Counted from the first letter of the stretch, positions 48,770-58,950 are shown. The stretch: 64,000 nucleotides of DNA from an uncultured Lachnospiraceae bacterium (GCA_949878435.1 CATLAK010000016.1:1-64000); one strand, 5' to 3'. Notes: a model not told the origin generated them from the letters alone. Numbers and translations are program-made.

Positions 48770-50269
48770 ATGTCTAATGTGTGGAACCGTATCAGCAGTA
48801 AGTATGTGAAAAATGGCGTGTATCTGGACAATAAGGGACATGCTTACATAAAAGGAAATCGCGGGCTTACCTTTTCATGGGATGCTTATGAGGCGAGCAA
48901 GCTGTTTTTAGCAACGCAGGAAAGCTATGGAAAATTGCAGTGGGTCTGGACGGAGGATACGATTTTCGGAACGGGAGAGACTGGTATTTTTTTGATCAGG
49001 AATGTGAGAAATGTGGACCGACCGGAACTTTCGGGTGTTCTGATTCTTCAGATGAATTCTTATTTGATGGAGGAGGCTATGAAGAAGGCAGATGCTTCCG
49101 AGCAGTTGTTTTATTATATCTTTGATGGAGAAGGGCAGCTTTGTTATGAAAAAGGCTGGGAAAAGGGAGACGAAGAAAAACAGCAGGAGCAGATCAAACG
49201 GATTGCAGAGGTATTGGATTTTTCTAAAAAATCAGAAATTGAGGTAAATCCGGTGCAGGGCGGAATTTTATTTTCCTGCTATGAACCTGGGTTTGGACTT
49301 ACAGTGGTTACGGAGGTTCCTGACAATGTGATTTACGAGATGACCAGGCTGGTAAATCTGACGTTACTTCTGATAGCTGCCGTGATGTTTCTGATAGCCG
49401 CCGCTGCCAGTTTGGGAATGGCATATCATTTTACGAAGCCTATTTCAGAGATCAGCCAGACCATGGAGCATTTTGATGGAAGCAGCTTTGATGACAAAAT
49501 TAAGATCAATACGAGGACGGAGCTTGATACGATAGGAAGCTCCTACAACAGCATGCTTTCCCGCATGGAACAGCTTGTGCTGAAGGTGAAGGAAAAGGAG
49601 AGGGAGGTCTGGTCGTTGGAGCTGGATTCTCTCTATTATCAATTAAATCCTCACTTCCTCTATAATACACTTGATAATATTTATATGATGGCACGTATTG
49701 CAAAGCAGAAGGAAATCATGAATATGATCCATGCTTTGTCCAGGCTTTTGAAGATCAGCTTAAATAAGGGTGATGGAATGCTTACGGTGGAGGAAGAATT
49801 GGAGCATGTGGCGTCTTATCTGGAGATTCAGAAAATGCGTTTTGGGGATAAGTTCCGTTATCAGGTGAAATGTGAGGAGGACGTGAAGAACTATCAGACC
49901 ATGAAACTTTTGTTACAGCCGATTGTGGAAAACAGCGTAAAGTACGGATTTGCAGGCATGCAGTCAGAAGGCGTTATTTTCATCAGCGCAGGGCTGCAGG
50001 AGGGAAGAATCTGCTTTTCCGTTTACAATAATGGGAAATCAATTGAGAAGGAAAAGCAGCATCAGTTAAATCATCTTAAGCAGATGGCGCCGGATGGATT
50101 GAAGGAAAGTCTGGTTACGGAAAAAGGAGGATTCGGCATCTATAATATTGTGACCAGAATGCGGATGAAGTATGGAGAGGCGTTTGATATCGTGTATTCC
50201 GTGCCGGAGGGCGGGGGAACCTTATGCACGCTCTATCTGCCTCTCATATCCCCGAAAAAAGCTGTTTGA
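48770..50269 (+). pseudogene. YesM-type sensor histidine kinase, 5'-truncated
   Basis: The open part from the ATG at 48770 is 499 residues: an extracytoplasmic sensor part, one membrane helix (LTLLLIAAVMFLIAAAASLG, about residues 196-215), a HAMP region, a His_kinase domain (LNPHFLYNTLDNIYMMARIA) and a GHKL ATPase (IVENSVKYGF, GGFGIYNIV). In the same frame, coding continues upstream to about 48617 (VETYSLSSRILNSYVEEGF) without a start. The expected first membrane helix is absent, replaced by response-regulator DNA in another frame. Without it the sensor could not be placed outside the cell, so the gene is likely inactive. Confidence 0.75.
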
Positions 50270-50284
50270 CGAATAGGAAAAGAG

Positions 50285-50330
50285 AAATATCAAAAAATAA
50301 ACTTTTGTAAATATCAAAAAGTATATTTAC
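50285..50330 (+). promoter_or_regulatory. Direct repeats and palindrome upstream of ABC importer
   Basis: AAATATCAAAAA occurs at 50285-50296 and 50309-50320 (24 bases apart). The second copy is part of a perfect inverted repeat, GTAAATAT (50307-50314) and ATATTTAC (50323-50330). This is a candidate binding region for the AraC-type regulator. A TATACT at about 50393 could be the -10, without a good -35. Confidence 0.45.
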
Positions 50331-50447
50331 AGGAGTTTATTTTTTTATATTCTGCATTTTATTTTTGCTACAGGTAAAAAGAACAAAACTGTTATACTCT
50401 ACCTATCAAGCGGAACAATAGGTAAACAACATAAAGGAGGATAAGAG

Positions 50448-51823
50448 ATGAAGTTAAAAAACTGACAGCGCTTGTATTGGCGATGTCCATGATCGTTACT
50501 TTGAGTGCATGTGGAAGCGGGGCGCCGGCAGCGGAGGGCGGCACGGAGACAACACAGGAGAATGGAGGAACAGAGGATTCCGGCAATTCTGATGTGGGAG
50601 AAGGAGGAGAAATCACTTTTACTTATCTGGAATTAGGGGATCAGGGAACAGGTCTGGAGGATTTTTATAGAGAGGTAGTGGATGATTTCAATAATAACAA
50701 TAAAGGAACTTATGCGGTAGATGTGGAGTGGATGCAGGGAAGTTCCCCCGACTATAATAATAAGCTCAGAATGCTTAACGCAGCAGACCAGCTTCCCACA
50801 ATTTTTGATGCAGGTGGAGAGATTTCTTTATATAACACCTTGAAAAATAATGGGCGTCTGGTAGATGTAAAGCCTTATATCGATGCAGACCCTGAGTGGA
50901 AGGCGCGTCTGGAGGATGATTGCACAGAGCAGTTTATAGAAGACGATGGAGCAATTTATATGGTGCCTGAGGCAGCCATGTGTCCGGTTGGAATTTTCTG
51001 GAATAAGGATTTGTTTGCAAAGGCAGGAATCGAGAGTTTTCCCGAAACATGGGATGAATTCTGGGAAGCGTGCGATACCCTGCAGGCAGCCGGGATCACG
51101 CCGTTAGCCCTGCAGACGGCAGGCTCTGCATGGACTAGTATGATTATTGCAACCAGTTATATGTCTTCCAGTCAGGAAGGAATTGACTTTATGAATCTTA
51201 GCTTCCCGGAAACATATGATACGCCAGAATTTCGTGAAATGATGGAGGTTTATGTAAAGTTGTTCCAGTATTGTAACCCTGATGCCATCGGAGGCGACTA
51301 TTCACTGGCACAAAATCATTTTACCAATGAAGAAGCAGCCATGATGATCAATGGCGCATGGATGATGGAGACGCTGCGCGACACAAATTATTCTCCGGAA
51401 GGGTTTGAGCAGCATGTGGGATTTACCACGCTGCCCGGTAAGACCGTGGTATATTCCTGGAACCAGGTAGGACGCGTAATCAGTGCCAGCGCTACAGAAG
51501 AGGAAATCGAGGCAGCGGTAGAATATATGAAGACTTTAAGCACGCAGGAGCATGTAATCCGCTATTTTGAGCTTACCGGAGGCTATTCCAGCAAGGTTGA
51601 ACTTCCGGAGGAAACTTATAATAACTTAATGCCCACGATGAAGGAATACGCAGATATGTTCAAGGATATCGATCATGTAATTCCCAACTATCAGACACAA
51701 TGGAACTCGATTATCTTAAACGAAGTATTTACCACAGATCTGCCTGCGCTGGTACAGGGCTCTATTGATATGGACCAGTTCATTCAGATTATGGACGATG
51801 CAGTAAAACAGTACGAAGAATAA
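50448..51823 (+). pseudogene. Sugar ABC transporter binding lipoprotein, frameshifted
   Basis: AAAGGAGG precedes the ATG at 50448, but the frame stops after MKLKN at 50463. With one more A in the run at 50456-50461 (seven instead of six) it reads MKLKKLTALVLAMSMIVTLS, a normal lipoprotein signal peptide ending in LSACGSG. The rest is an intact 448-residue family 1 solute-binding protein (for example FWNKDLFAKAGIESFPETWDE). As written, translation could only start at the TTG at 50477, giving a signal peptide without basic residues. Either a sequencing error, decay, or slippage in the A run. Confidence 0.8.
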
Positions 51824-51828
51824 AGGTT

Positions 51829-51861
51829 ACGGGGATTGTGCTTTTAGGGTACAACCCCCGT
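51829..51861 (+). other. Intercistronic hairpin after binding-protein gene
   Basis: A 13-position stem (ACGGGG-A-TTGTGC against GTACAA-C-CCCCGT) with one A-C mismatch, one G-T pair and a 7-base loop. It starts 6 bases after the stop and has no T run. Such hairpins between binding-protein and permease genes often protect the upstream mRNA and so set a higher level of binding protein. Confidence 0.65.
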
Positions 51862-51906
51862 TCTAATCAGAAAGCTATGCTTTAGGCATGTGGAACGGAG
51901 GCAGAT

Positions 51907-52785
51907 TTGAGAAAGAATAGTACAAGTACAAAAATATGGATTATTTTATTTCTGATTCCGACGGCAGCCGTATTCTGCCTGCTGTTTGCAGTACCGCTTT
52001 TTACGACAGTCGTTTCCAGTTTTACGAAATGGAACGGAATGGAACCAATGAAGTTTGTGGGGCTGGATAACTATATTAAGATTTTTCAGTCCAAGGATTT
52101 TCTGACAGCGCTGAAAAACACCCTGATATGGGCAGCGGCAGCCGCCTTTATACATGTACCCTTTGGCGTCATCGTCTCTTTGGTGCTCTTTAGAAAGAGA
52201 AAAGGATGGAAATTCGTCCGCTCTTCCTTTATGATTCCCAACATGATCTCAAAGACAGCGCTTGCCTTAATGTTTACCTTTATATTCAAGCCCGATGTGG
52301 GAATCTTAAATTCTTTCCTGCGGGGAATCGGTCTGGAAAAATGGACTCACAACTGGCTGCAGGAAGAAGCTACAGCGCTTTTTTCTATCACGAATATTTG
52401 GCTTTGGTATGCGGCGCTGATTACGCTGATTACCTTTTCAGAACTTACCATGATTTCCTCAGGGCTGGCGGAATCCGCTAAGATTGACGGGGCAACGGAT
52501 CTGCAGATCGATCTGCTCATTTATTTGCCGCTGCTAAAGAGAATCATTGGAACGGGGGTAGTGATTGCGGTAGTAGGGGTGTTCAAAGAGTTTGAGACTA
52601 TCTTTATCACCACCAACGGAGGACCGGGCAATGCTACCATGAATCTGGCAATGATGATGTATAACAGAATCATGAATTCAAGTCAGTATGGGTATGCAAA
52701 TGCGCTGGGCGTACTCTTGCTGCTACTGTCAATCGGCGTTCTGGTGATCTGTAATAAACTGTTTGCAATGGATAAAGAAGATTAG
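51907..52785 (+). CDS. Sugar ABC transporter permease (MalF/UgpA type)
   Basis: A 292-residue inner membrane permease with six predicted helices. The start is TTG at 51907, with ACGGAGGCAGAT directly before it. The EAA loop reads SSGLAESAKIDGATDLQIDLLIYLPLL (split here: SSGLAESAKIDGA, then the LIYLPLL tail). It pairs with the next gene to form the sugar channel. No ATPase gene lies in the operon, as usual for Bacillota sugar importers that share an MsmX-type ATPase. Confidence 0.92.
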   Translation: MRKNSTSTKIWIILFLIPTAAVFCLLFAVPLFTTVVSSFTKWNGMEPMKFVGLDNYIKIFQSKDFLTALKNTLIWAAAAAFIHVPFGVIVSLVLFRKRKGWKFVRSSFMIPNMISKTALALMFTFIFKPDVGILNSFLRGIGLEKWTHNWLQEEATALFSITNIWLWYAALITLITFSELTMISSGLAESAKIDGATDLQIDLLIYLPLLKRIIGTGVVIAVVGVFKEFETIFITTNGGPGNATMNLAMMMYNRIMNSSQYGYANALGVLLLLLSIGVLVICNKLFAMDKED

Positions 52786-52794
52786 GAGGCGTAT

Positions 52795-53628
52795 ATGAAA
52801 AAGAAGCATAAGGCAGGAAAAACCGTCTTTGAATATGCAGTCATGCTGATTGTTGTGTTTGTCGCTCTGCTGCCGGTCGTCTGGGTGCTTGTTTCCTCGT
52901 TTAAGACCAACAAGGAAATTCTTTCCTCATCCTTTTCTCTTCCCACCAGTCTGTATCTGGGAGGGTATAAGGAGGCATTAAGCAAAGTAAATATACCTGC
53001 GCGGTTTTTAAATTCACTCATTGTGACGTCTGTCAGCACTGTAATCGGAGTGACGATTTATGCGATGGCGGCGTATGTGCTTGCGAGAAAGAATTTTATT
53101 GGAAAAGGGATTATTTTTACCATATTCATCTCTTCTATGCTGATTCCCGGCAATGCACTTTTACAGCCCATCTTTTTGATGATGGTCCGCATGGGACTGT
53201 ATGATACCAAGGCAGGGCTGATTCTGGTGTACATAGGATTTGGGATGCCCATTTCACTGTTTCTGTTAAGAAGCACCTTCCTTGGATGTCCGAAGGAGTT
53301 AGAAGAGGCAGCCGCGATCGAGGGAGCAGGTTTTTTGAGAACCTTCTGGTCGGTCATGTTGCCCCTTGCGAAACCGGCATTGAGCAGCTCGGCAATTCTG
53401 ATGTTTTTGGGAAATTGGAATGAACTGGTCTTTGCATTGCTTCTGACATCAAGCGAAAAGAACCGCACACTGCCGCTTACCATGAAGTTTTTTACCACTA
53501 CCTTTGGATTCGATTATTCGGCAATGCTTGCAGCCTTAGTACTCTGCATGTTGCCCACGATTATCGTGTATTTATTCTTACAGAGACAGATTATGGAAAG
53601 TATGATTGCCGGTGCGGTGAAAGGTTAA
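52795..53628 (+). CDS. Sugar ABC transporter permease (MalG/UgpE type)
   Basis: A 277-residue permease with six predicted helices; the EAA loop reads KELEEAAAIEGAGFLRTF at about residues 166-183. TTAGGAGGCGTAT precedes the ATG, 9 bases after the first permease. It completes the membrane part of the importer. Confidence 0.92.
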   Translation: MKKKHKAGKTVFEYAVMLIVVFVALLPVVWVLVSSFKTNKEILSSSFSLPTSLYLGGYKEALSKVNIPARFLNSLIVTSVSTVIGVTIYAMAAYVLARKNFIGKGIIFTIFISSMLIPGNALLQPIFLMMVRMGLYDTKAGLILVYIGFGMPISLFLLRSTFLGCPKELEEAAAIEGAGFLRTFWSVMLPLAKPALSSSAILMFLGNWNELVFALLLTSSEKNRTLPLTMKFFTTTFGFDYSAMLAALVLCMLPTIIVYLFLQRQIMESMIAGAVKG

Positions 53629-53640
53629 AAGGAGGAGACT

Positions 53641-54441
53641 ATGGCATTATTTCAAATATCCTATCCGTCAAAAGTTCTCAGAAGAGAAGCCCTTTTAAGT
53701 GTCTGCCTTCCTAATGTACGTTTTAAGGACGCCGCAAAGGAAGTTTATGATTGGAAGAAAAAGTTTGCGGTCTTATATCTTTTACACGGCGCAGGCGGCA
53801 ATCATTTGGACTGGATCCGTTATTCCTGCGTGGAGAGGCTGGCAGATGAATATCAGGTGGCGGTCGTGATGCCCGCTGCGGACTTGGGATTTTACACAGA
53901 CATGAAGTATGGAAGCCCTTATTTTACGTATGTGGCGGAAGAACTGCCGCGATATATGGAAAAGGTATTTCCTATTTCCGACGATCCGAGGGAACGTTTT
54001 GCGGCAGGTCTTTCCATGGGAGGCTATGGGGCGATGAAGCTTGGACTGACTTATCCTGAGCGTTTTGCCGCTGTGGCAAGCATGTCAGGAGTTCTGGATG
54101 TGAAAGGGCTTATGAGAGAAGAGGAACTGGCAAGAGAGATAGAATTAGATCAGGTGCTTGGGTGGTGCTATGGCAATCTTGCCGGGGCTAAGACACAGGA
54201 AAATGACTTGTGTTCGCTGTTAGAGCGCGCAGCAGAGCGCCGGGCGAAACTTCCCAGGCTCTTTCAGTGTGTGGGGACGGAAGACTTTCTGTATGAGATT
54301 AATCAGACGTTTCTAAATAAGGCAAAAGAACTGAAAATAGATCTGGTATATGAAGAAGAACCCGGCATTCATGAATGGGATTATTGGGAAAAAAAGCTGC
54401 CCCGTGTTTTTGAATGGATGTTTTCGGAAAGAAAGGGATAG
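53641..54441 (+). CDS. Esterase-family (esterase D/CE1-like) hydrolase
   Basis: A 266-residue cytoplasmic alpha/beta hydrolase of the tributyrin/acetyl-xylan esterase type. Seen: LYLLHGAGGNHLDW (oxyanion region), GLSMGGYGAMK (nucleophile Ser at about residue 123) and HEWDYW (catalytic His). An AAAGGAGGAGACT ribosome site precedes the ATG. In an operon with a sugar importer it likely removes acetyl or similar groups from imported oligosaccharides. Confidence 0.85.
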   Translation: MALFQISYPSKVLRREALLSVCLPNVRFKDAAKEVYDWKKKFAVLYLLHGAGGNHLDWIRYSCVERLADEYQVAVVMPAADLGFYTDMKYGSPYFTYVAEELPRYMEKVFPISDDPRERFAAGLSMGGYGAMKLGLTYPERFAAVASMSGVLDVKGLMREEELAREIELDQVLGWCYGNLAGAKTQENDLCSLLERAAERRAKLPRLFQCVGTEDFLYEINQTFLNKAKELKIDLVYEEEPGIHEWDYWEKKLPRVFEWMFSERKG

Positions 54442-54446
54442 TAAGA

Positions 54447-56138
54447 ATGAGTGGGGGATGGAAGGATTATTACCAGTGCCGCATGATAGAAGACAGAACC
54501 TGGCTAATCAGAGATCTGTACGGTGATTGCAGTTATCTTTTAGAAGGAGAAAAATATGCGCTGCTGATTGATACAGGCATTGGTCTTCCGGGATTTGAGG
54601 AAGCGGTAAGGCAGTTGACGGATAAGCCGGTCAGGGTTTTATTGACCCATGGACATCTGGACCATATTGGCGGATGCGGATACTGGCAGGAAGTCATGAT
54701 TCATGAAAAGGAGATTTCCACTTTTGGCAGGCATCAAAATGCCGGTTACAGGCAGATTATACGAGGGCTTACCAAGGAAGTGGGATTAAAGTTAAAAGAG
54801 GAAGCAATCCGGAATTGCATTCACATCAAAATCCCCCGGGAGATAAATTTCATAAAAGAAAAAGACCATGGGCAGGCAATCGATCTGGGCGGACGCAGGC
54901 TCATCATAATGGAGACACCCGGGCACACAGGGGGAAGTGTTTGCCTGTGGGAGCCGGACAGGAAGGCACTCTACAGCGGAGATACCATCTGTGAAAACCG
55001 GGTCATGCTTTCTTTCCCGGAATCCTGCAGCCCGGCGTGTTATGGCAGGAGTCTGAAAAAGCTGGCATCTATTCAGGACAAAATACAAAAAATATATGCA
55101 GGTCACAATAAGGTTCCGCTTCCTCCTGCATGGATAGGGCACTTTATGGACTGCGCGGCAGCGCTTGCCGGGAATCGGCAGATGGGGAGCATCGAAGAGA
55201 CACCCCGTCTTCCATATCCAGTTTTCTTTCAAAACTGGAAGGAAGACCGCTTTTGTATCAACTGTGTAACCGGACCGGATGAATATACCTGCATGGTGAA
55301 CAACAATTATTATACCAACGCCTGTGCCAGGTACAACCTTGAATGGATCGGGCGGTTTACAGATAAATTTCAAAAAGAAGATGGGTGGAAATCTTTTGCA
55401 GATCAGATGGGATTAACGATCCGTGAGCTGGAAGAGATGGATGGGGCAGCGAAAGGAATGTTCCTGCCATATGATGAAAAGCTGGGAATCAACCCGCAGG
55501 ATGATTCCTTCTTATCAAAACCTGTCTGGGATATCAAGGGGACACCTAAAGATAAATTCCCTCTTCTGCTGCATTATCATCCCCTTCACCTGTACCGCTA
55601 TCAAGTGTGCAAACAGGCAGATACAATCCTGTCCTATTTTCTGTTTCCAGATTATCAGGATGAAGAAACGATGAAAAAATCTTTTTCCTACTATGAAGAA
55701 ATTACGACCCATGATTCTTCTCTGTCCACCTGTGTATTCAGCATCATGGCATCCAGGCTGGGGATGAAGGAAAAGGCATACCGCTATTTGGGGGATTCCG
55801 CCAAGCTGGACCTTTTAAATACCCATAAAAATACAAAGGACGGAATCCACGCCGCCAACATGGGCGGGTGCTATATGGCTATCGTGTTCGGATTTGCAAT
55901 GATTAAGATAAAGGAAAACACCATCTCCCTTTCCCCTTGGCTGCCGGATGCATGGCACGCTTACCGTTTCCGGTTCCGATATCAGGGAAGACTCGTGGAA
56001 GTACAGGTAAACAGGGATGAAAGCAGGATTCATCTGCTAAAAGGAGAACCTGTGGAGACAGAATTTTATGGCGCAAAAAAACGTCTGGAAGAAAAACAAG
56101 GACTGAAATGGAATGGCAGGGAGGTTTGCTTTCTATGA
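54447..56138 (+). CDS. MBL-fold hydrolase fused to GH65 phosphorylase C-terminal half
   Basis: A 563-residue chimera. Residues 1-250 form a metallo-beta-lactamase-fold hydrolase (THGHLDHIGG, GHTGGSVCLW, YSGDTICE, YAGHNKVPLP). From about residue 268 it reads as the C-terminal half of a GH65 maltose/kojibiose-type phosphorylase: CVTGPDEYTCMVNNNYYTN (general acid Glu in GPDEY), LLHYHPLHLYRYQVCKQAD, the phosphate-loop THDSSLS, and NTHKNTKDGIHAANMGG. The first ~450 residues of a GH65 enzyme are missing, so phosphorylase activity is doubtful. An in-frame deletion joining two neighbouring genes is the simplest origin; a true evolved fusion is possible. Start at the ATG at 54447 (MSGGWKDYY); it overlaps the next gene by 4 bases. 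Confidence 0.8.
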   Translation: MSGGWKDYYQCRMIEDRTWLIRDLYGDCSYLLEGEKYALLIDTGIGLPGFEEAVRQLTDKPVRVLLTHGHLDHIGGCGYWQEVMIHEKEISTFGRHQNAGYRQIIRGLTKEVGLKLKEEAIRNCIHIKIPREINFIKEKDHGQAIDLGGRRLIIMETPGHTGGSVCLWEPDRKALYSGDTICENRVMLSFPESCSPACYGRSLKKLASIQDKIQKIYAGHNKVPLPPAWIGHFMDCAAALAGNRQMGSIEETPRLPYPVFFQNWKEDRFCINCVTGPDEYTCMVNNNYYTNACARYNLEWIGRFTDKFQKEDGWKSFADQMGLTIRELEEMDGAAKGMFLPYDEKLGINPQDDSFLSKPVWDIKGTPKDKFPLLLHYHPLHLYRYQVCKQADTILSYFLFPDYQDEETMKKSFSYYEEITTHDSSLSTCVFSIMASRLGMKEKAYRYLGDSAKLDLLNTHKNTKDGIHAANMGGCYMAIVFGFAMIKIKENTISLSPWLPDAWHAYRFRFRYQGRLVEVQVNRDESRIHLLKGEPVETEFYGAKKRLEEKQGLKWNGREVCFL

Positions 56139-56962
56139 TTCATGAAAAAATAAAAATTTCCACCCTAAAAGAGACAAAGGCATATATGAAGACCTATCTG
56201 CTTGAAAATTATGAGGAGATCGATCCAAACAGAAGAAGACCGCTGGTGCTGATTTGTCCGGGGGGAGGATATGAGTTTACAACAGACAGAGAGGCGGAGG
56301 CGGTTGCCATGCAGTATCTGGCAAAAGGATATCACGCCTGTGTGCTGAGGTACAGCGTAAAGCCGGCGGAATTTCCCAAAGCGCTTGGCGAACTGGCATG
56401 GTGTGTTGCCTACTTAAAAGAGCACGCAGTAAAATATGGTATTTGCGCAGAAAAGATTATCCTGGCAGGGTTTTCGGCAGGAGGACATCTGGCAGCCAGC
56501 CTTGGCGTATTTTGGGATAAAGAATGGCTTGCAAAAGAAACAGGACTTTCCAAAGAGCAGATGCGGCCGGGGGGATTAATCTTGTCCTATCTCGTAATCA
56601 CCTCCGGGCAATATGCGCACAGAGGAAGCTTTGACCAGCTTATGGGAACTTCCACGAGTAAGGAATTACAGCAATTGCTGAGCCTGGAAGAACAGGTAAG
56701 CAAAAATGTACCGCCTGCCTTTATCTGGCACACCCTCACCGATGAAGCAGTCCCCGTGGAAAACATGTTCCTGTTTGTAAGAAGCCTGCAAAAAGCCGGC
56801 GTCTTAGTGGAAGCACACCTATTCCCAAAGGGTCAGCACGGACTTGCCCTTGCCAATGAGGAGACAATGATTAAGAACTTAGGATTCGGCGTTGAAAAGC
56901 ACTGCCAGAAATGGATGGATCTTTCTATAGACTGGATTCAAAATATCATGGAGGAAAGCTGA
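56135..56962 (+). CDS. Alpha/beta hydrolase (BD-FAE/acetyl esterase-like)
   Basis: A 275-residue hydrolase starting MIHEKIKIS at 56135, with GGGAGG upstream inside the preceding gene. Motifs: LVLICPGGGYEFTTDREAE (HGGG-like oxyanion region), LAGFSAGGHLA (nucleophile Ser), a likely Asp in HTLTDEAVPVE and the His in KGQHGLALA. This is the BD-FAE/carbohydrate esterase type. ATGA couples it to the upstream gene, and its stop overlaps the next start by one base. Confidence 0.85.
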   Translation: MIHEKIKISTLKETKAYMKTYLLENYEEIDPNRRRPLVLICPGGGYEFTTDREAEAVAMQYLAKGYHACVLRYSVKPAEFPKALGELAWCVAYLKEHAVKYGICAEKIILAGFSAGGHLAASLGVFWDKEWLAKETGLSKEQMRPGGLILSYLVITSGQYAHRGSFDQLMGTSTSKELQQLLSLEEQVSKNVPPAFIWHTLTDEAVPVENMFLFVRSLQKAGVLVEAHLFPKGQHGLALANEETMIKNLGFGVEKHCQKWMDLSIDWIQNIMEES

Positions 56963-57588
56963 TGAGAGGAATTATCTTTGATTTAGACGGAGTCATCATA
57001 TCTACCGACAAACTTCATTATAAGGCATGGAAAAAAATAGCAGACAAATTAAACATAGCATTCGACGAGACAATCAACAACCGCCTCCGCGGAGTCAGCA
57101 GAATGGACAGCTTAGAAATCATCCTGGAAGGCTATCAGGGACCAGCCCTTAGCAAGATGGAGAAGGAAAAACTTGCAGACGAAAAAAACACCTTCTATGT
57201 AGAACTTTTAGGAACCCTTCATCCTAATCAGATGGATCCTCAAGTGCCAGATACATTGCAGTATCTCCGGAAAAAAGGACTAAAACTGGCAATTGGTTCC
57301 TCCAGCAAAAACACCAAATATATATTACATCAATTAGAAATAGAAAATTTATTTGACGCAGTATCAGACGGAACCAACATTTCAAAATCAAAACCTGATC
57401 CGGAGGTGTTTATTAAAGCAGCCACATTTCTAAACCTTCCTCCAGAAGAATGCATTGTGGTGGAGGACGCTGTTGCAGGACTCGCTGCTTTAAAGGCTTT
57501 AAAGGTAATTTTTTTAAAATTCTTGAAAAAGGCGGGCTCTTTTGTTACACTAGGAACTGGGAAATATTGTGAAATATATTTTAGCTAA
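56962..57588 (+). pseudogene. Beta-phosphoglucomutase, C-terminally broken
   Basis: The HAD-fold N terminus is intact: MRGIIFDLDGVIISTDKLHY (nucleophile Asp), RLRGVSRMDSLE, IGSSSKN, KPDPEVF and VVEDAVAGL. In the family about 30-40 residues follow this point; here the sequence changes after AALKALK into a lysine/phenylalanine-rich tail that is read from the pgi promoter region and stops at 57588. Beta-phosphoglucomutase normally follows GH65 phosphorylases and converts beta-glucose-1-phosphate to glucose-6-phosphate. The break suggests a deletion between this gene and pgi. Confidence 0.75.
57523..57551 (+). promoter_or_regulatory. pgi promoter inside beta-phosphoglucomutase tail
   Basis: TTGAAA (57523-57528), a 17-base spacer and TACACT (57546-57551), 52 bases upstream of the pgi ATG. 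It lies within the frame of the truncated upstream gene, which fits a deletion that brought that gene up to a pre-existing pgi promoter. Confidence 0.55.
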
Positions 57589-57603
57589 AAGGAGCGAATA
57601 TTT

Positions 57604-58950
57604 ATGAACAAAGTGACGTTTGATTATTCAAAAGCAGCTTCCTTTATAGGGGATCATGAAGTGGAATCTATGAAGAAGCTGGCTATGGATGCGAAGGATC
57701 TGCTGGTTTCTAAGACCGGGGCAGGAAATGATTTTCTTGGGTGGATCGATCTTCCTGTAGATTATGATAAGGAGGAGTTCGACAGGATTAAGAAGGCAGC
57801 GGCAAAGATTCAGAGTGATTCGGAAGTTCTGCTGGTAATCGGTATCGGCGGGTCTTATCTGGGTGCAAGGGCAGCTATTGAATTTTTGAGACACAGTTTT
57901 TACAATACGGTAAGTAAAGAGATTAGAAAGACGCCTGAGATTTATTTTGTAGGAAATTCCATCAGTTCCACTTATATCAGGCATTTGATGGATGTGATTG
58001 GGGACAGGGACTTTTCTATTAATATGATCAGTAAGTCAGGAACGACTACGGAGCCTGCGATTGCATTCCGTGTATTTAAGGAAATGATGGAAAAGAAGTA
58101 TGGCAAGGAAGAGGCGGCAAAGAGAATTTATGCCACCACCGATAAGGCAAGGGGGTCTCTTAAGAGTCTTGCCACAGAGGAAGGGTATGAGAGCTTTGTA
58201 GTGCCGGATGATGTGGGAGGACGTTTCTCCGTTCTCACAGCGGTTGGTCTGCTTCCCATCGCAGTAAGCGGCGCTGACATTGACAAGCTTATGGAGGGCG
58301 CACAGGCTGGACGCAAGGCAGCATTGGAAAATGCTTTTGAGGATAACGATGCAGTGAAGTATGCAGCGCTCCGCAACATCCTTCTCAGAAAAGGAAAAGG
58401 AATTGAGATCCTTGCAAATTATGAACCCAGCGTTCATTATGTTTCCGAGTGGTGGAAGCAGCTTTACGGAGAGAGCGAAGGCAAAGATCAGAAGGGTATT
58501 TTCCCTGCAAGCGTGGATCTTACCACAGACCTTCACTCTATGGGTCAGTTCATTCAGGACGGTTCCAGAAATCTGTTTGAAACGGTCATCAATATTGAGA
58601 CAAGCAGGGAAGAGATTATTTTGCAGGAAGAGCCGGTGGATCTTGACGGATTGAATTATCTGGCAGGCAAGAGCGTTGATTTTGTAAACAAGAGCGCTAT
58701 GAATGGTACCATTCTTGCCCATACAGACGGTCAGGTGCCCAACTTTATGGTTACCGTTCCCGAAGTAAATGAGTTTTATTTAGGACAGTTATTCTACTTC
58801 TTTGAGTTTGCCTGCGGTGTCAGCGGATATCTGCTGGGGGTAAATCCTTTCAATCAGCCCGGTGTGGAAAGCTACAAGAAGAACATGTTCGCACTTCTCG
58901 GAAAGCCGGGATATGAGGCGCAGAGAGAGGAACTGCTTAAGAGATTATAA
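57604..58950 (+). CDS. pgi: Glucose-6-phosphate isomerase
   Basis: A 448-residue enzyme of glycolysis interconverting glucose-6-phosphate and fructose-6-phosphate. Signatures: [61 protein letters not shown] and [18 protein letters not shown]. The length matches Bacillota enzymes. AAAGGAGCGAATATTT precedes the ATG. It is complete and appears sound, in contrast to its upstream neighbours. Confidence 0.97.
   Translation: MNKVTFDYSKAASFIGDHEVESMKKLAMDAKDLLVSKTGAGNDFLGWIDLPVDYDKEEFDRIKKAAAKIQSDSEVLLVIGIGGSYLGARAAIEFLRHSFYNTVSKEIRKTPEIYFVGNSISSTYIRHLMDVIGDRDFSINMISKSGTTTEPAIAFRVFKEMMEKKYGKEEAAKRIYATTDKARGSLKSLATEEGYESFVVPDDVGGRFSVLTAVGLLPIAVSGADIDKLMEGAQAGRKAALENAFEDNDAVKYAALRNILLRKGKGIEILANYEPSVHYVSEWWKQLYGESEGKDQKGIFPASVDLTTDLHSMGQFIQDGSRNLFETVINIETSREEIILQEEPVDLDGLNYLAGKSVDFVNKSAMNGTILAHTDGQVPNFMVTVPEVNEFYLGQLFYFFEFACGVSGYLLGVNPFNQPGVESYKKNMFALLGKPGYEAQREELLKRL

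Noticed and set aside
50390..50398. Standard promoter with TTGCTA and TATACT upstream of the binding-protein gene
   Set aside because: The spacing between the two hexamers is about 22 bases, too long for a normal sigma-70 promoter.
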